Assembly (NCBI GenBank): GCA_024743015.1
Contig: JANSXJ010000028.1
Coordinates: forward strand, 1 to 17,999
Source of the DNA: Hyphomonas sp.
Lineage (GTDB): Bacteria; Pseudomonadota; Alphaproteobacteria; Caulobacterales; Hyphomonadaceae
Length of the DNA: 17,999 nt
Direction of reading: 5' to 3'
Below the pieces are notes generated by a model that saw only the letters and a program-made list of their open reading frames with translations, had not been told where the DNA came from and did not search any database. Of this stretch, positions 1 to 8,884 are shown one piece after another. Numbering within the stretch: the stretch's first letter is position 1; each line of letters opens with the position of its first letter. The position numbers and the translations under genes were made by a program.

Positions 1-417
1 GGCCTGATGACCATGGGCGCTCCGAATTTCTTCAAGGACGGGATCGCGCCTCTCACAGGCCTGGTTGAGACCGATTGGCTGCCCTTTCCGTTCACAATGA
101 ACTGGCAGATGACGCGGCCTGGTGAGGTGATCTTCAAAAAGGGAGAGCCGTTTTGCTTCATCGTCCCGATCGAGCACGGCAAGCTGGAGGAGATCGAACC
201 CGAGCGCAAACTCCTCAGCACCAATCCCGAGCTTGAGAAGGACTTTCACGGTTGGGCCGAAAGCCGGGGCAACTTCAACAAGAAGCTTGTATCCGGCGAC
301 AAAGAGGCCGTGAAAGCAGGCTGGCAACGCCATTATATGCGCGGCGAAAAGCAAACCGGCGACAAGATCGATAGTCACGTCACCAAAAGACGCCTCAAGC
401 CCCCAAAGGATGTTTAG
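1..417 (+). CDS. DUF6065-like protein, C-terminal part (5' end outside window)
   Basis: The frame is open from base 1 and ends at TAG 415-417, giving 139 residues. It contains a conserved-looking block, DGIAPLTGLVETDW, then PFTMNWQMTRPGE and KGEPFCFIVPIEHG. I recognise this pattern from the uncharacterised DUF6065 family, whose members are roughly 230 residues with this block in the second half. An ATG at base 7 lies in frame, but the family block begins right after it, so the gene almost certainly starts upstream of the window. The C-terminus is Lys/Arg rich. There is no signal peptide or membrane segment in the visible part. The biochemical function of the family is unknown to me; the family assignment is from memory. 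Confidence 0.68.
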   Translation, partial: GLMTMGAPNFFKDGIAPLTGLVETDWLPFPFTMNWQMTRPGEVIFKKGEPFCFIVPIEHGKLEEIEPERKLLSTNPELEKDFHGWAESRGNFNKKLVSGDKEAVKAGWQRHYMRGEKQTGDKIDSHVTKRRLKPPKDV

Positions 418-491
418 GGCCGTCTTGCCTTGATTTTCGTCCCGATTTCGCCCTGATTGAACCGCAGGTTTCAAGGGTGACGGAGGGATAA

Positions 492-1439
492 ATGACAATA
501 CGTGCAATTCTTGCTGGAGCTGGCCTGGTGGGCCTCGCGGCCTGCGGTGGCAGTGGCGGCGGCGATTATGAGCGGTCTATGGCGCCTCCCCCACCGTCGC
601 CGGTCATGGCCGAAGATGCGGTGGAATTTGACGGCGCCGTCGGAATGAAATCCGCCTCCGGATTGCAAATGGCAGCCGATGAGGCCGCGCCCGAACCGAG
701 CGCGGGCGAGCCTGGCGCAGAACAATATATTGCCTATCGACACAGCCTCGGCCTCACCCTTCCGAAGGGCCAGGTTGATCCCTTGATGGCTGCGCACACT
801 GAGGCCTGCCGCACGGCCGGGACGGCGACCTGTATTGTCGTCAATTCGAATGTCTACAGCCAGGACGAGGATTACGCTTCAGGCAATCTCTCCATTCGTG
901 CGACCCCGGCCTGGATTGAGACCTTCATGGGCAGCGTCGAAAGCGACGCCCAGAAATCCGGCGGCGAAGTCACGCAAAGATCGACCAGTGCCGAGGATCT
1001 GACCCGTCAGATCATCGATACCGGTGCCCGGTTGGAGGCGCAGAAAACGCTGCAAGGCCGGTTGCTCAACCTGCTGGAACGGCGCGATGGCGAGCTTGGC
1101 GAACTGCTTCAGATCGAACGCGAGCTGGCCCGCGTGACCGGTCAGATCGAGAGCATTGAGGCGCAATTGAAGACGCTGCGCCTACGGGTCTCGATGTCGT
1201 ATCTGGACATCAATTACCAGACCAAGGTCCCGGCCTTCAGCGGCTCCCGGGAGAACCCGTTGGGTCAGGCCTTTGGGGATTTCTTTTATAATCTGTCAGG
1301 CGCCATCGCTGCCGTGATCACGGCCTTCGCGGTTGGATTGCCGTGGATCCTGCTGATCGGATTATTCCTGTGGATCTGGCTGAAACTGATCTGGCCGCGT
1401 CTGCGCGGGAAGAAGAAAAAGCCCGGAGCGGCGTCCTAG
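492..1439 (+). CDS. DUF4349 domain lipoprotein with C-terminal membrane anchor
   Basis: This is a 315-residue envelope protein. The N-terminus has a short hydrophobic signal ending in the lipobox L15-A-A-C18, so Cys18 is the likely lipidated residue. A low-complexity Ala/Pro/Glu-rich stretch follows to about residue 78. The DUF4349 region (about 78-245) has a beta-rich segment, then a heptad-like coiled coil (about 170-235, rich in E, L, Q and R), then RLRVSMSYLDI. A strong transmembrane helix spans about 270-300 and ends in a Lys/Arg stop-transfer tail, all typical of DUF4349 proteins. The start ATG 492 follows a good ribosome site (cggaggg, 480-486). Its stop shares four bases with the convergent phyR stop. 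The molecular role of DUF4349 is not established; an envelope or stress-linked role is only inferred from position. Confidence 0.85.
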   Translation: MTIRAILAGAGLVGLAACGGSGGGDYERSMAPPPPSPVMAEDAVEFDGAVGMKSASGLQMAADEAAPEPSAGEPGAEQYIAYRHSLGLTLPKGQVDPLMAAHTEACRTAGTATCIVVNSNVYSQDEDYASGNLSIRATPAWIETFMGSVESDAQKSGGEVTQRSTSAEDLTRQIIDTGARLEAQKTLQGRLLNLLERRDGELGELLQIERELARVTGQIESIEAQLKTLRLRVSMSYLDINYQTKVPAFSGSRENPLGQAFGDFFYNLSGAIAAVITAFAVGLPWILLIGLFLWIWLKLIWPRLRGKKKKPGAAS

Positions 1440-2164
1440 GCGGACTGCACATTTATCAGGGCGTGACCGATGACGGCTTTGAGATATTCCGGATCGAATG
1501 GCTTGGTGATCAGATAGGACGGGCCTTCATTTGTGGTGGAAAGATATTTCTCCGGATATGCAGTGACGAACACGACGGGCACATTGTCCGGAAGGTTCAT
1601 TTCAGCAATCGCATCGGTTCCCTGCGTTCCATCCGCCAGGTTGATGTCACACAAGACAATGTCCGGGCGCTCTTTCTGACTGATCGAGACCGCCTCGCCC
1701 GCCGTGATCGCGATTCCGATAATGGTGTGTCCCAGACTTTCTGCCAGACGCTTGAGTTGCGCCGAAATCAGAGGTTCGTCCTCGATGATCAGCATCCGCG
1801 TCGCTGTGGAGGCGGTGAATTCTGCTTCCGCGATGATCAGCATTTTGTTGAGGTCGTCTTCGCTGACCCCGAGGATCCGCCGAACAACGTCGTTGGGCAG
1901 GTTCTCGACCGCAATCAATAAGAGTGCACGCCGGGCCCGCGCAGCAGGTGCCGGGTTCAGCAGATCGAGTTCCTGTTCAAGCATCTTGAACAAGCGCGCG
2001 CGATCGAAATCAGTTTCCTCAAAACTGCTATCGAGCGAAAAATCGATGACCTTTTGCAGGACTCGCTCAACGCAGGCATCGCCGGCTGCTGTATCACCCG
2101 TTGCAGCGCGCGCGAAGCGTCGGAGATAGGGCACCAGCTTTTCGATTCGGTCAGCCGTCCACAT
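1436..2164 (-). CDS. phyR: PhyR-type general stress response regulator (anti-anti-sigma factor)
   Basis: This 242-residue protein has the PhyR layout. An EcfG-like sigma domain fills residues 1-115, with a sigma4-like helix-turn-helix around LPNDVVRRILGVSEDDL (89-105). A receiver domain follows at 122-240. Receiver residues are visible: acidic pocket E128-D129-E130, phosphoacceptor D173 in IVLCDINLADG, T201 in VFVTAYPE and K221 in TKPF. In the known pathway, phosphorylation opens the protein and its sigma-like domain captures NepR, freeing EcfG-type sigma factor in the cytoplasm. Its neighbours agree: nepR is divergent 107 bp away and an HWE kinase lies just beyond. ATG 2164 follows a GGAG about 9 bases upstream. 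The length is slightly short for PhyR (usually about 260), but both domains are complete. Confidence 0.95.
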   Translation of the reverse strand: MWTADRIEKLVPYLRRFARAATGDTAAGDACVERVLQKVIDFSLDSSFEETDFDRARLFKMLEQELDLLNPAPAARARRALLLIAVENLPNDVVRRILGVSEDDLNKMLIIAEAEFTASTATRMLIIEDEPLISAQLKRLAESLGHTIIGIAITAGEAVSISQKERPDIVLCDINLADGTQGTDAIAEMNLPDNVPVVFVTAYPEKYLSTTNEGPSYLITKPFDPEYLKAVIGHALINVQSA

Positions 2165-2271
2165 CTCAAATTTCTCCGAACAATTCCAACTGCTTAAACC
2201 TCATTGACCTGACGGATCTAATTCGATTGTGCTCCGGGACAATCTGCCAAAGCCAGGCGAGGGGGGAGCTT

Positions 2272-2469
2272 TTGTCAGCGCGGCGTGCAAAATCAAGCCA
2301 AGCTCAGCAGACCGGGCTGCCAAAAATCGGCGATGGCCGGCTTGTCGAACTGGGCGAGGCGCTTCGAAGCGAATATGCGGATATCGAGAACGAGCCCTTG
2401 CCTGACCGTTTGAAGGCGATGGTTGACGCCCTGAAAGAGACCGAAAGGAAAACCCGCGGCGAGCCTTAA
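2272..2469 (+). CDS. nepR: NepR anti-sigma factor, TTG start
   Basis: This is a 65-residue acidic/basic helical protein. Its core, LGEALRSEYADIENEPLPDRLKAMVDAL, matches the NepR signature (LR-x2-Y-x2-I...EPLPDRL). NepR binds and silences the EcfG general stress sigma factor until phosphorylated PhyR removes it. The frame stays open upstream to 2101, but that part overlaps phyR antisense and looks non-coding. TTG 2272 is preferred because gggggag (2262-2268) lies 3 bases upstream and the resulting length is typical of NepR. That spacing is short, so the exact start carries some doubt. The usual downstream ecfG gene is missing; instead the convergent kinase overlaps the stop codon by four bases. 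I found no convincing EcfG-type promoter in the phyR-nepR gap (2165-2271). Confidence 0.87.
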   Translation: MSARRAKSSQAQQTGLPKIGDGRLVELGEALRSEYADIENEPLPDRLKAMVDALKETERKTRGEP

Positions 2470-3467
2470 TCCTCATCAAAGGCGACCTCGCCGGTGGCCA
2501 CGCTGACAGTGACCGGCACCTCGAATCGAAGCTTCAGACCATCCGGTTCAAATCGATGCGTGGTCTTGATTCTCGGCATCATGTTCAACAGCTGGAACCC
2601 AAATCCGGTTTGTTCAGGCGCGGTGATGTTCTCCAGGCCGGTTTCATTCCATTCCGCGTGAAGAACGTCGTCTTCGATCCACCAGCGCAGCGAAAGCCGA
2701 CCCGACTCGCTGGTGAGAAAGCCATATTTCGAGGCGTTGGTGACCATTTCGTGCATATACATCGAGGTGGCTTTACTGGCCCGGACGGAGAGCTTGGTCG
2801 GTTCGCCCTCAATGGTGACGCGGTCCAGGGCCGGTCCGGCATAAGGCTCAAGCTCGGTTCGGATAATCTCCTCAAAATCCAATCCGGTCCAATGCGAATC
2901 TGTGAGCGCCGCAAAGTTCCGGCTCATCGCCGCCAGGCGCCCATTGAAGCTTTTCAGGAACGTATCGATGTCCGGTGCGACACTGCCCGTATGGTCGGCG
3001 ATCGACTGAACCACCGTGAGGGCGTTTCGCACCCGATGGTTCAGTTCAGCCGTGACCAGATCGCGCTCTTCTCGCAGCTGCTCGCGTTCCGTCACGTCTT
3101 CGGCTCTCTGAACCAGATAATCCGCGTTGCCATCTTCGCAATGCACCCGGAATTGAGTGACCTTCCAGATTCGATCCTCAAGGCTCTGATCGGCAAATCG
3201 TATATTGAAGACTTGCGGGTCAACAGAAACAGATTCCCCGGCAAAGGTCCGTCGAAAGCTCTCTTTCAGCAGAGCTTCGCGTTCTTCCGTGTTCGGAAAC
3301 ACGTCAAAAACGTATCGACCGATAATCTCGGTTCTATGCCGTTGCACGGCACGGCAATACGCATCATTCGCATCCACATAGACCAGATCCGTGTTCAGAA
3401 TCATGGCCGGGTTCGGCATGCGATTGAAAATAGTCTGGTGAATCGAACTCCCCATGGACAGAATCAT
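2466..3467 (-). CDS. Soluble PAS-HWE family sensor histidine kinase (probable PhyR kinase)
   Basis: This 333-residue cytoplasmic kinase has no membrane segment. A PAS domain spans about 10-130, ending in a PAC-like DYLVQRAEDVTERE. The dimerisation/phosphoacceptor box has H144 in ELNHRVRNAL. The ATPase domain shows the HWE family marks: His239 in the N-box HEMVTNASKYG (239-249), the W273-N-E275 motif, and a glycine loop around GFG (288-290). HWE/HisKA_2 kinases phosphorylate PhyR in several alphaproteobacteria, so it probably senses a cue through PAS and starts the stress response; the cue is unknown. ATG 3467 lacks a clear Shine-Dalgarno sequence and Met5 (3455) is an alternative. It is convergent with nepR and their stops overlap at TTAA 2466-2469. 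Confidence 0.92.
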   Translation of the reverse strand: MILSMGSSIHQTIFNRMPNPAMILNTDLVYVDANDAYCRAVQRHRTEIIGRYVFDVFPNTEEREALLKESFRRTFAGESVSVDPQVFNIRFADQSLEDRIWKVTQFRVHCEDGNADYLVQRAEDVTEREQLREERDLVTAELNHRVRNALTVVQSIADHTGSVAPDIDTFLKSFNGRLAAMSRNFAALTDSHWTGLDFEEIIRTELEPYAGPALDRVTIEGEPTKLSVRASKATSMYMHEMVTNASKYGFLTSESGRLSLRWWIEDDVLHAEWNETGLENITAPEQTGFGFQLLNMMPRIKTTHRFEPDGLKLRFEVPVTVSVATGEVAFDED

Positions 3468-3559
3468 AGAGGGAATCGCGGGGCCGTCGAGACACCTATT
3501 TGCGTGACGTAGCGGACCTTTGTTCAGACTCAGCCAGCGTTAAAGACCTGAACGGAAAA

Positions 3560-3793
3560 TCAGCCAGGCGCGCGGGTTTTGAGGGCGAGCGCGTGTAGCT
3601 CACCGCCCATATTTCCCTTCAGCGCCGCGTAGACCATCTGATGCTGCGCCACGCGGGTCTTGCCGCGAAACTGTTCAGAAATGATCTCGGCCTGCCAATG
3701 GTCATTGTCGCCAGCCAGGTCAGTCAGAACAATCTCGGCATCCGGAAAAGCTTCGGTGAGGAAGCCTTCCAGCGTGTCTCGGGTCATTGCCAT
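3560..3793 (-). CDS. BolA family protein
   Basis: This 77-residue protein covers the whole BolA fold. The signature runs through GDNDHWQAEIISEQFRGK, RVAQHQMVYAALKG and MGGELHALALKT; the RVxQHQxVY block and the C-terminal LHALAL strand are characteristic. BolA proteins bind [2Fe-2S] clusters together with monothiol glutaredoxins and act in iron-sulfur trafficking or as DNA-binding regulators. The conserved His residues at the cluster site (HQ and LHA) are present; no cysteine is. ATG 3791-3793 lies three bases after the ftsH stop, with cggag inside the ftsH end as a possible ribosome site, so the two genes are probably co-transcribed and translationally coupled. ATG at codon 3 is an alternative start. 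No grxD gene is adjacent. Confidence 0.9.
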   Translation of the reverse strand: MAMTRDTLEGFLTEAFPDAEIVLTDLAGDNDHWQAEIISEQFRGKTRVAQHQMVYAALKGNMGGELHALALKTRAPG

Positions 3794-3796
3794 GGA

Positions 3797-5719
<1,923 letters not shown>

Positions 5720-5758
5720 CGATCATTCCAAACGTTAGTGATGTCGCTTGCCTACAAT

Positions 5759-5822
5759 ATAGGTGAAGGATTTCATGAAAACGACTCAAATCATCGCAAT
5801 CTGTGACATAAGCTTCACCTAT
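5759..5822. repeat. 10-bp perfect inverted repeat in the ftsH / TAXI divergent promoter gap
   Basis: ATAGGTGAAG at 5759-5768 and its exact reverse complement CTTCACCTAT at 5813-5822 are separated by 44 bp. Each strand therefore reads the same decamer heading toward its own gene: ftsH to the left, the TAXI protein to the right. The left arm overlaps an AT-rich TATATT (minus strand, 5761-5756). It could be a pair of operators or two copies of a promoter element. No consensus -35 sits at standard spacing, so the role is inferred. Confidence 0.5.
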
Positions 5823-5867
5823 GGCTATGGATTGCACGATTCAGGCCGCGATTTTGAGGGATAATGG

Positions 5868-7148
5868 ATGAAAGACGCGCTAAAAGTGTATGGCCCGCTC
5901 GCCGCGGCTATTTTGATCTTGCTGGTGATCACAATGCGGTTTGTCGCGCCGCCACCGCCAATGGAGATGCGCTTCGCCGCGGGCAGCGTTGACGGCCAGT
6001 ATTACGCACTGGCGCAGCGCTATGCCGACACGCTCTCCAGGCATGGCATCCAGGTCGAGATTCTGGAAACCAAAGGCACGATTGAGAACTATGGCCTGCT
6101 CAATGCGGGTGAAGCAGATGTCGCGCTCCTGCAAGGCGGCCTTGCAAGTGAAGAAGCCCGTCAAAATCTCGAATCGCTTGGCGGCATGTTCGCCGAACCG
6201 TTCTGGATTTTCACCCGGTCGGATCAGTTGTCGCGGCTCTCCGCCGACTTTGGTGACCTGGGAAATGTGCGGATCGCAGGCGGTGCCCCCGGATCGGGGA
6301 CGCGGGCGATGACGGAACGGCTCCAGGAAGAATGGGGCGGCGAGTGGCTGGAAATCGTTCCGCTGTCCGGCAATGCAGCGGCGACCGCCCTTCTTGAAGG
6401 TGACGTTGACGCCGCCGTGTTTACCGCCGGGGTTGGCGCCGGCTATGTCCAGCGCTTGCTGAACGATCCAACGAGCCGCCTGATCGGCATGCGGCGGGCC
6501 CAGGGGCTTTCCATGCGCGATGATGCGCTTTCTCCGCTCACCTTGTACGACGGCGTGGTCGACATGAACCGGGATATTCCGTCGGGCGATGTTCAGCTGA
6601 TTTCGGCGATTGCCCAGCTTGGCGTCGACAAGGACCTGCACCCGGCGCTTCAGTCCGTCTTGCTGGAGGCGGCAGAGGAAATTCACAGCGGCGGCTCGAT
6701 CCTGACCCGGGCCAAGACGTTCCCGGATGAAACCCGCACCGATCTGCCGCTTTCAGATGAGGCGCGACGCTATTACCGAAATGGCCCGACATTCCTGCGG
6801 CGCTATTTCTCGTTCGGCTGGGCCAACTTCCTCGAACGGGCCTGGGTATTCCTCATACCGCTGGTCGCTCTGATGATCCCGCTGGTGCAGATGGCGCCGC
6901 CTGTCTATCGCTGGCGCATCCGGCGCAAGATCTATGTCTGGTACAATGATCTGCATGACCTGGAACGCCGCGGTTTCGAAGCCGACAGCGATGAGACGCG
7001 CGCGACCGTCCTGTCAGAGATACAGGCCTTGCAACATGAAGTCGGCCAGGTGGATGTGCCCGTCTCCTATAATGACGAGCTGTATCATCTGCGCAGCCAC
7101 ATAAATTTCGTCGAAGCCCTGATCGCGCGGCAAGCGGCGCAGGGGTAG
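5868..7148 (+). CDS. TAXI-family TRAP-type solute-binding protein with N- and C-terminal membrane anchors
   Basis: The protein has 426 residues. An uncleaved-looking N-terminal TM helix (8-26) is followed by a Pro linker and a periplasmic type II binding fold. FAAGSVDGQYYALA (36-49) matches the TAXI N-terminal block. GEADVALLQGG (81-91), RIAGGAPGSGTRA (135-147) and GDVDAAVFTAG (178-188) match further TAXI motifs. A second TM (about 325-345) leads into a basic cytoplasmic tail of about 80 residues with helical character. TAXI proteins deliver organic acids to TRAP permeases, but no permease gene is adjacent, so this is an orphan receptor-like version; a sensory or scaffolding role is possible. 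ATG 5868 follows gaggg (5856-5860). An out-of-frame ATG at 5864 precedes it. Confidence 0.88.
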   Translation: MKDALKVYGPLAAAILILLVITMRFVAPPPPMEMRFAAGSVDGQYYALAQRYADTLSRHGIQVEILETKGTIENYGLLNAGEADVALLQGGLASEEARQNLESLGGMFAEPFWIFTRSDQLSRLSADFGDLGNVRIAGGAPGSGTRAMTERLQEEWGGEWLEIVPLSGNAAATALLEGDVDAAVFTAGVGAGYVQRLLNDPTSRLIGMRRAQGLSMRDDALSPLTLYDGVVDMNRDIPSGDVQLISAIAQLGVDKDLHPALQSVLLEAAEEIHSGGSILTRAKTFPDETRTDLPLSDEARRYYRNGPTFLRRYFSFGWANFLERAWVFLIPLVALMIPLVQMAPPVYRWRIRRKIYVWYNDLHDLERRGFEADSDETRATVLSEIQALQHEVGQVDVPVSYNDELYHLRSHINFVEALIARQAAQG

Positions 7149-7181
7149 GGCAAGTTTATTAGTTGCGTCATCGCATCAGAT

Positions 7182-7210
7182 CTGACAAAAACCGATGCTT
7201 GTAATAATAT
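7182..7210 (+). promoter_or_regulatory. Candidate sigma70-type promoter for the 7236 lipoprotein gene
   Basis: -35 CTGACA (7182-7187, 5/6 to TTGACA) and -10 TAATAT (7205-7210, 4/6) are separated by 17 bp. Transcription would start near 7217, leaving a leader of about 19 bases with ggag just before ATG 7236. Consensus match only. Confidence 0.45.
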
Positions 7211-7235
7211 GACAATTTTCGGCATCGGAGACTGC

Positions 7236-7895
7236 ATGGCTAAATTGAGGTTCATTTCAGCTCTGGTCGCGACGAGTTTAATTTCGAGCGGCGCATGTTC
7301 GACGAGCCTTGGCCCGACCAATCCGGGAAAAGCAGAGAGCGTCACATGCATTTCAGATCGCGATGGGCTGTTGAATATGACCCTGGAGCAATTCGATCGA
7401 ACATTAGGCGAGGGATGGAGGCCGATTGCAGATAAATCGGGGTGCAAGTTGATCGCCGCAGATCTGATATCTGAGTATTCATCGACACGTCTCGGTATCG
7501 AAAATGTACACGACCGACGCTCTCTGGCGTGGCACGAAGGTCAATTACGAGCGGCGGCAGGTCAGACCGACAAAGCGCTACCTCTCTTTGCTTTAGCGCA
7601 TCGGGAAAAAATCGATAATAACGCCGATGTCGCGTGGAATCTTTATGTCGCAGCAACAATTGCGTTCCTTGAACGCGACAGAGACGCGCTCGATGACGCG
7701 CATCGGAAATTGTCAGCATTACCGGAACCGGACTTTTGGGCCTCTGCGGTTGAACGCACAGTCGAAAAGTACGGATTTACACCAGTTTGGCCGAGCAATC
7801 TGAACGTCGTCGAAGCCTTCCAGCGCTGTTTCGAAAAGACCTACGAAGAGGCTTACTCCCGATGCAATCAAGGACTGAAGCCAGCGCAGAACTAA
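7236..7895 (+). CDS. Hypothetical lipoprotein, TPR-like helical character
   Basis: The gene gives 219 residues from ATG 7236, chosen over the in-frame ATG at 7209 because ggag (7227-7230) sits 5 bases upstream and because the protein then begins with a compact signal peptide. The signal MAKLRFISALVATSLISSGAC places a candidate lipid-attachment Cys at residue 21. Ser at -3 is not an ideal lipobox, so a normal signal peptide is possible. The middle is helical and alanine/leucine rich (HEGQLRAAAGQTDKALPLFA, then WNLYVAATIAFLERD), resembling degenerate TPR helices. Two cysteines lie near the C-terminus. I do not recognise a family. Base composition is nearer 50% GC (30 of 60 at 7441-7500) than the surrounding genes, and the gene has its own promoter-like sequence, suggesting an accessory gene. 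Confidence 0.75.
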   Translation: MAKLRFISALVATSLISSGACSTSLGPTNPGKAESVTCISDRDGLLNMTLEQFDRTLGEGWRPIADKSGCKLIAADLISEYSSTRLGIENVHDRRSLAWHEGQLRAAAGQTDKALPLFALAHREKIDNNADVAWNLYVAATIAFLERDRDALDDAHRKLSALPEPDFWASAVERTVEKYGFTPVWPSNLNVVEAFQRCFEKTYEEAYSRCNQGLKPAQN

Positions 7896-7917
7896 ACGGA
7901 TTTGCACTTCGACTCTA

Positions 7918-7947
7918 TTGACGCCAACGCCACTCCTACCCCATAGT
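7918..7947 (+). promoter_or_regulatory. Candidate promoter for the SDR gene
   Basis: TTGACG (7918-7923) and CATAGT (7942-7947) lie 18 bp apart, upstream of the SDR start at 7976. The -10 runs into the inverted repeat at 7945-7961. Moderate consensus match only. Confidence 0.35.
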
Positions 7948-7961
7948 TCCAAAATAGAACT
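7945..7961. repeat. Short inverted repeat AGTTC-N7-GAACT upstream of the SDR gene
   Basis: AGTTC (7945-7949) and GAACT (7957-7961) form a perfect 5-bp inverted repeat with a 7-bp A/T-rich centre, overlapping the candidate -10 and ending just before the ribosome site cggag (7964-7968). This geometry suits a dimeric repressor. It is not the alphaproteobacterial LexA box, which is a direct repeat. Confidence 0.35.
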
Positions 7962-7975
7962 TACGGAGATCTGAA

Positions 7976-8740
7976 ATGAAACCAGTCTGTTTGGTCATCG
8001 GTGCGGGGGCAGGGATCGGCGGCACGGTCGGTGCCAGATTCGCAAGTGAAGGCTATCACGCGGTTCTGTGTCGTCGCAGCGATAAGGAAGGCCTCGACAA
8101 ACTGGTGGACGGCATTCAGTCCGCGGGCGGCGAAGCAACCGGGTTGCTCCTCAACGCGATCGATGATGACGCGATCGAGAACGCCGTCACGCATGTCGAG
8201 AAGAATATCGGCCCGATCGAAGTGGTGATCTACAATCTCGGCGCGCAGATCGGAGACCGCCCGCTTGAGGAGACCAGCTACAAGGCGTTTGAAATGGGCT
8301 GGCGACTGGCAACATTTGGATTGTTCCGTCTGGCCAAAACAGTCTGTCCCTTGATGGAGGAGCGCGGCAGCGGCACCATCCTGGTCACCTCGGCGACGGC
8401 AGCCGTGCGGGGGAATAAAGGCCAGCACTCACATGCCGCGGCAATGGGTGGCCGCCGTATGCTGTGCCAGACCTTGAACGCGCAATATGCATCCAAGGGC
8501 ATCCATGTCGTACATATTCTCGTCGACGGCGCGGTGGATGCGCCGGATACGCTTGGCAAAATGCTCGGACCCGAATTGTTCCAGAAATTGCGCGAAACGC
8601 GCGGGGCTGAAGATGGGCTTCTGCTGCCCGCGCAGATGGCGGAGACGTATTATCATCTCTCCACCCAGCATCGCAGCGCCTGGACCCACGAGCTTGACCT
8701 GCGGGTGTTTTCCGATGTCGCCTGGTGGAACCACCCCTAG
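7976..8740 (+). CDS. SDR-superfamily protein with altered catalytic motif
   Basis: This 254-residue protein has a classical short-chain dehydrogenase Rossmann fold. The nucleotide-binding loop is VIGAGAGIGG (7-16), and IYNLGA (85-90) stands where NNAG normally is. Ser139 in LVTSATA is the usual catalytic Ser position. The catalytic YxxxK is missing: the aligned stretch reads H153-A-A-A-M157. The following GIHVVHILVDGAVD matches the SDR segment after the active site (GIHV..V..DG.ID). The fold and cofactor site look intact but standard hydride-transfer chemistry is doubtful, so it may be a divergent reductase or a non-catalytic SDR. Related SDRs that use other residues at these positions exist, so this is not decay by itself. 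ATG 7976 follows cggag (7964-7968). The gene stands alone and is convergent with the peroxiredoxin. Confidence 0.9.
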   Translation: MKPVCLVIGAGAGIGGTVGARFASEGYHAVLCRRSDKEGLDKLVDGIQSAGGEATGLLLNAIDDDAIENAVTHVEKNIGPIEVVIYNLGAQIGDRPLEETSYKAFEMGWRLATFGLFRLAKTVCPLMEERGSGTILVTSATAAVRGNKGQHSHAAAMGGRRMLCQTLNAQYASKGIHVVHILVDGAVDAPDTLGKMLGPELFQKLRETRGAEDGLLLPAQMAETYYHLSTQHRSAWTHELDLRVFSDVAWWNHP

Positions 8741-8796
8741 CGCCGCGGCGTTCTGGCAGCTCAGCGGCTGGAACCGATTCACGCGACTGCAACAAA

Positions 8797-8838
8797 ATCG
8801 CCGGCAGGAGAACGGTAACCGCAATCCAAACCGGCGAT
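8797..8838. repeat. Inverted repeat between the convergent SDR and peroxiredoxin genes
   Basis: ATCGCCGG (8797-8804) and CCGGCGAT (8831-8838) are an exact 8-bp inverted repeat with a 26-base loop, in the 144-bp gap between two convergent stops. No T-run follows on either strand, so it is at best a weak or Rho-assisted bidirectional terminator. Confidence 0.3.
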
Positions 8839-8884
8839 AGTGTTTCGGACTCTTTATCCTTGGACAGACGTCCGCGCAGCCGAT

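Noticed and set aside
2165..2271. EcfG-type promoter in the phyR-nepR gap
   Set aside because: GAAC at 2179-2182 lacks the leading G and has no CGTT 16-17 bases downstream; no better match on either strand.
2101..2271. Upstream extension of nepR from TTG 2101
   Set aside because: It would overlap phyR antisense and add non-NepR sequence; TTG 2272 has a Shine-Dalgarno sequence and gives the normal NepR length.
2556..3512. Plus-strand open frame opposite the HWE kinase
   Set aside because: Antisense of a clear PAS-HWE kinase; no signals of its own.
5756..5790. Heat-shock (sigma32) promoter for ftsH
   Set aside because: CCTATAT resembles the -10, but no CTTGA-like -35 lies at a permitted distance; TTTGAG is too far upstream.
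7945..7961. GTTC-N7-GAAC upstream of the SDR gene as a third LexA box
   Set aside because: The half-sites are inverted. The alphaproteobacterial LexA box is a direct repeat, so it is listed only as an inverted repeat.
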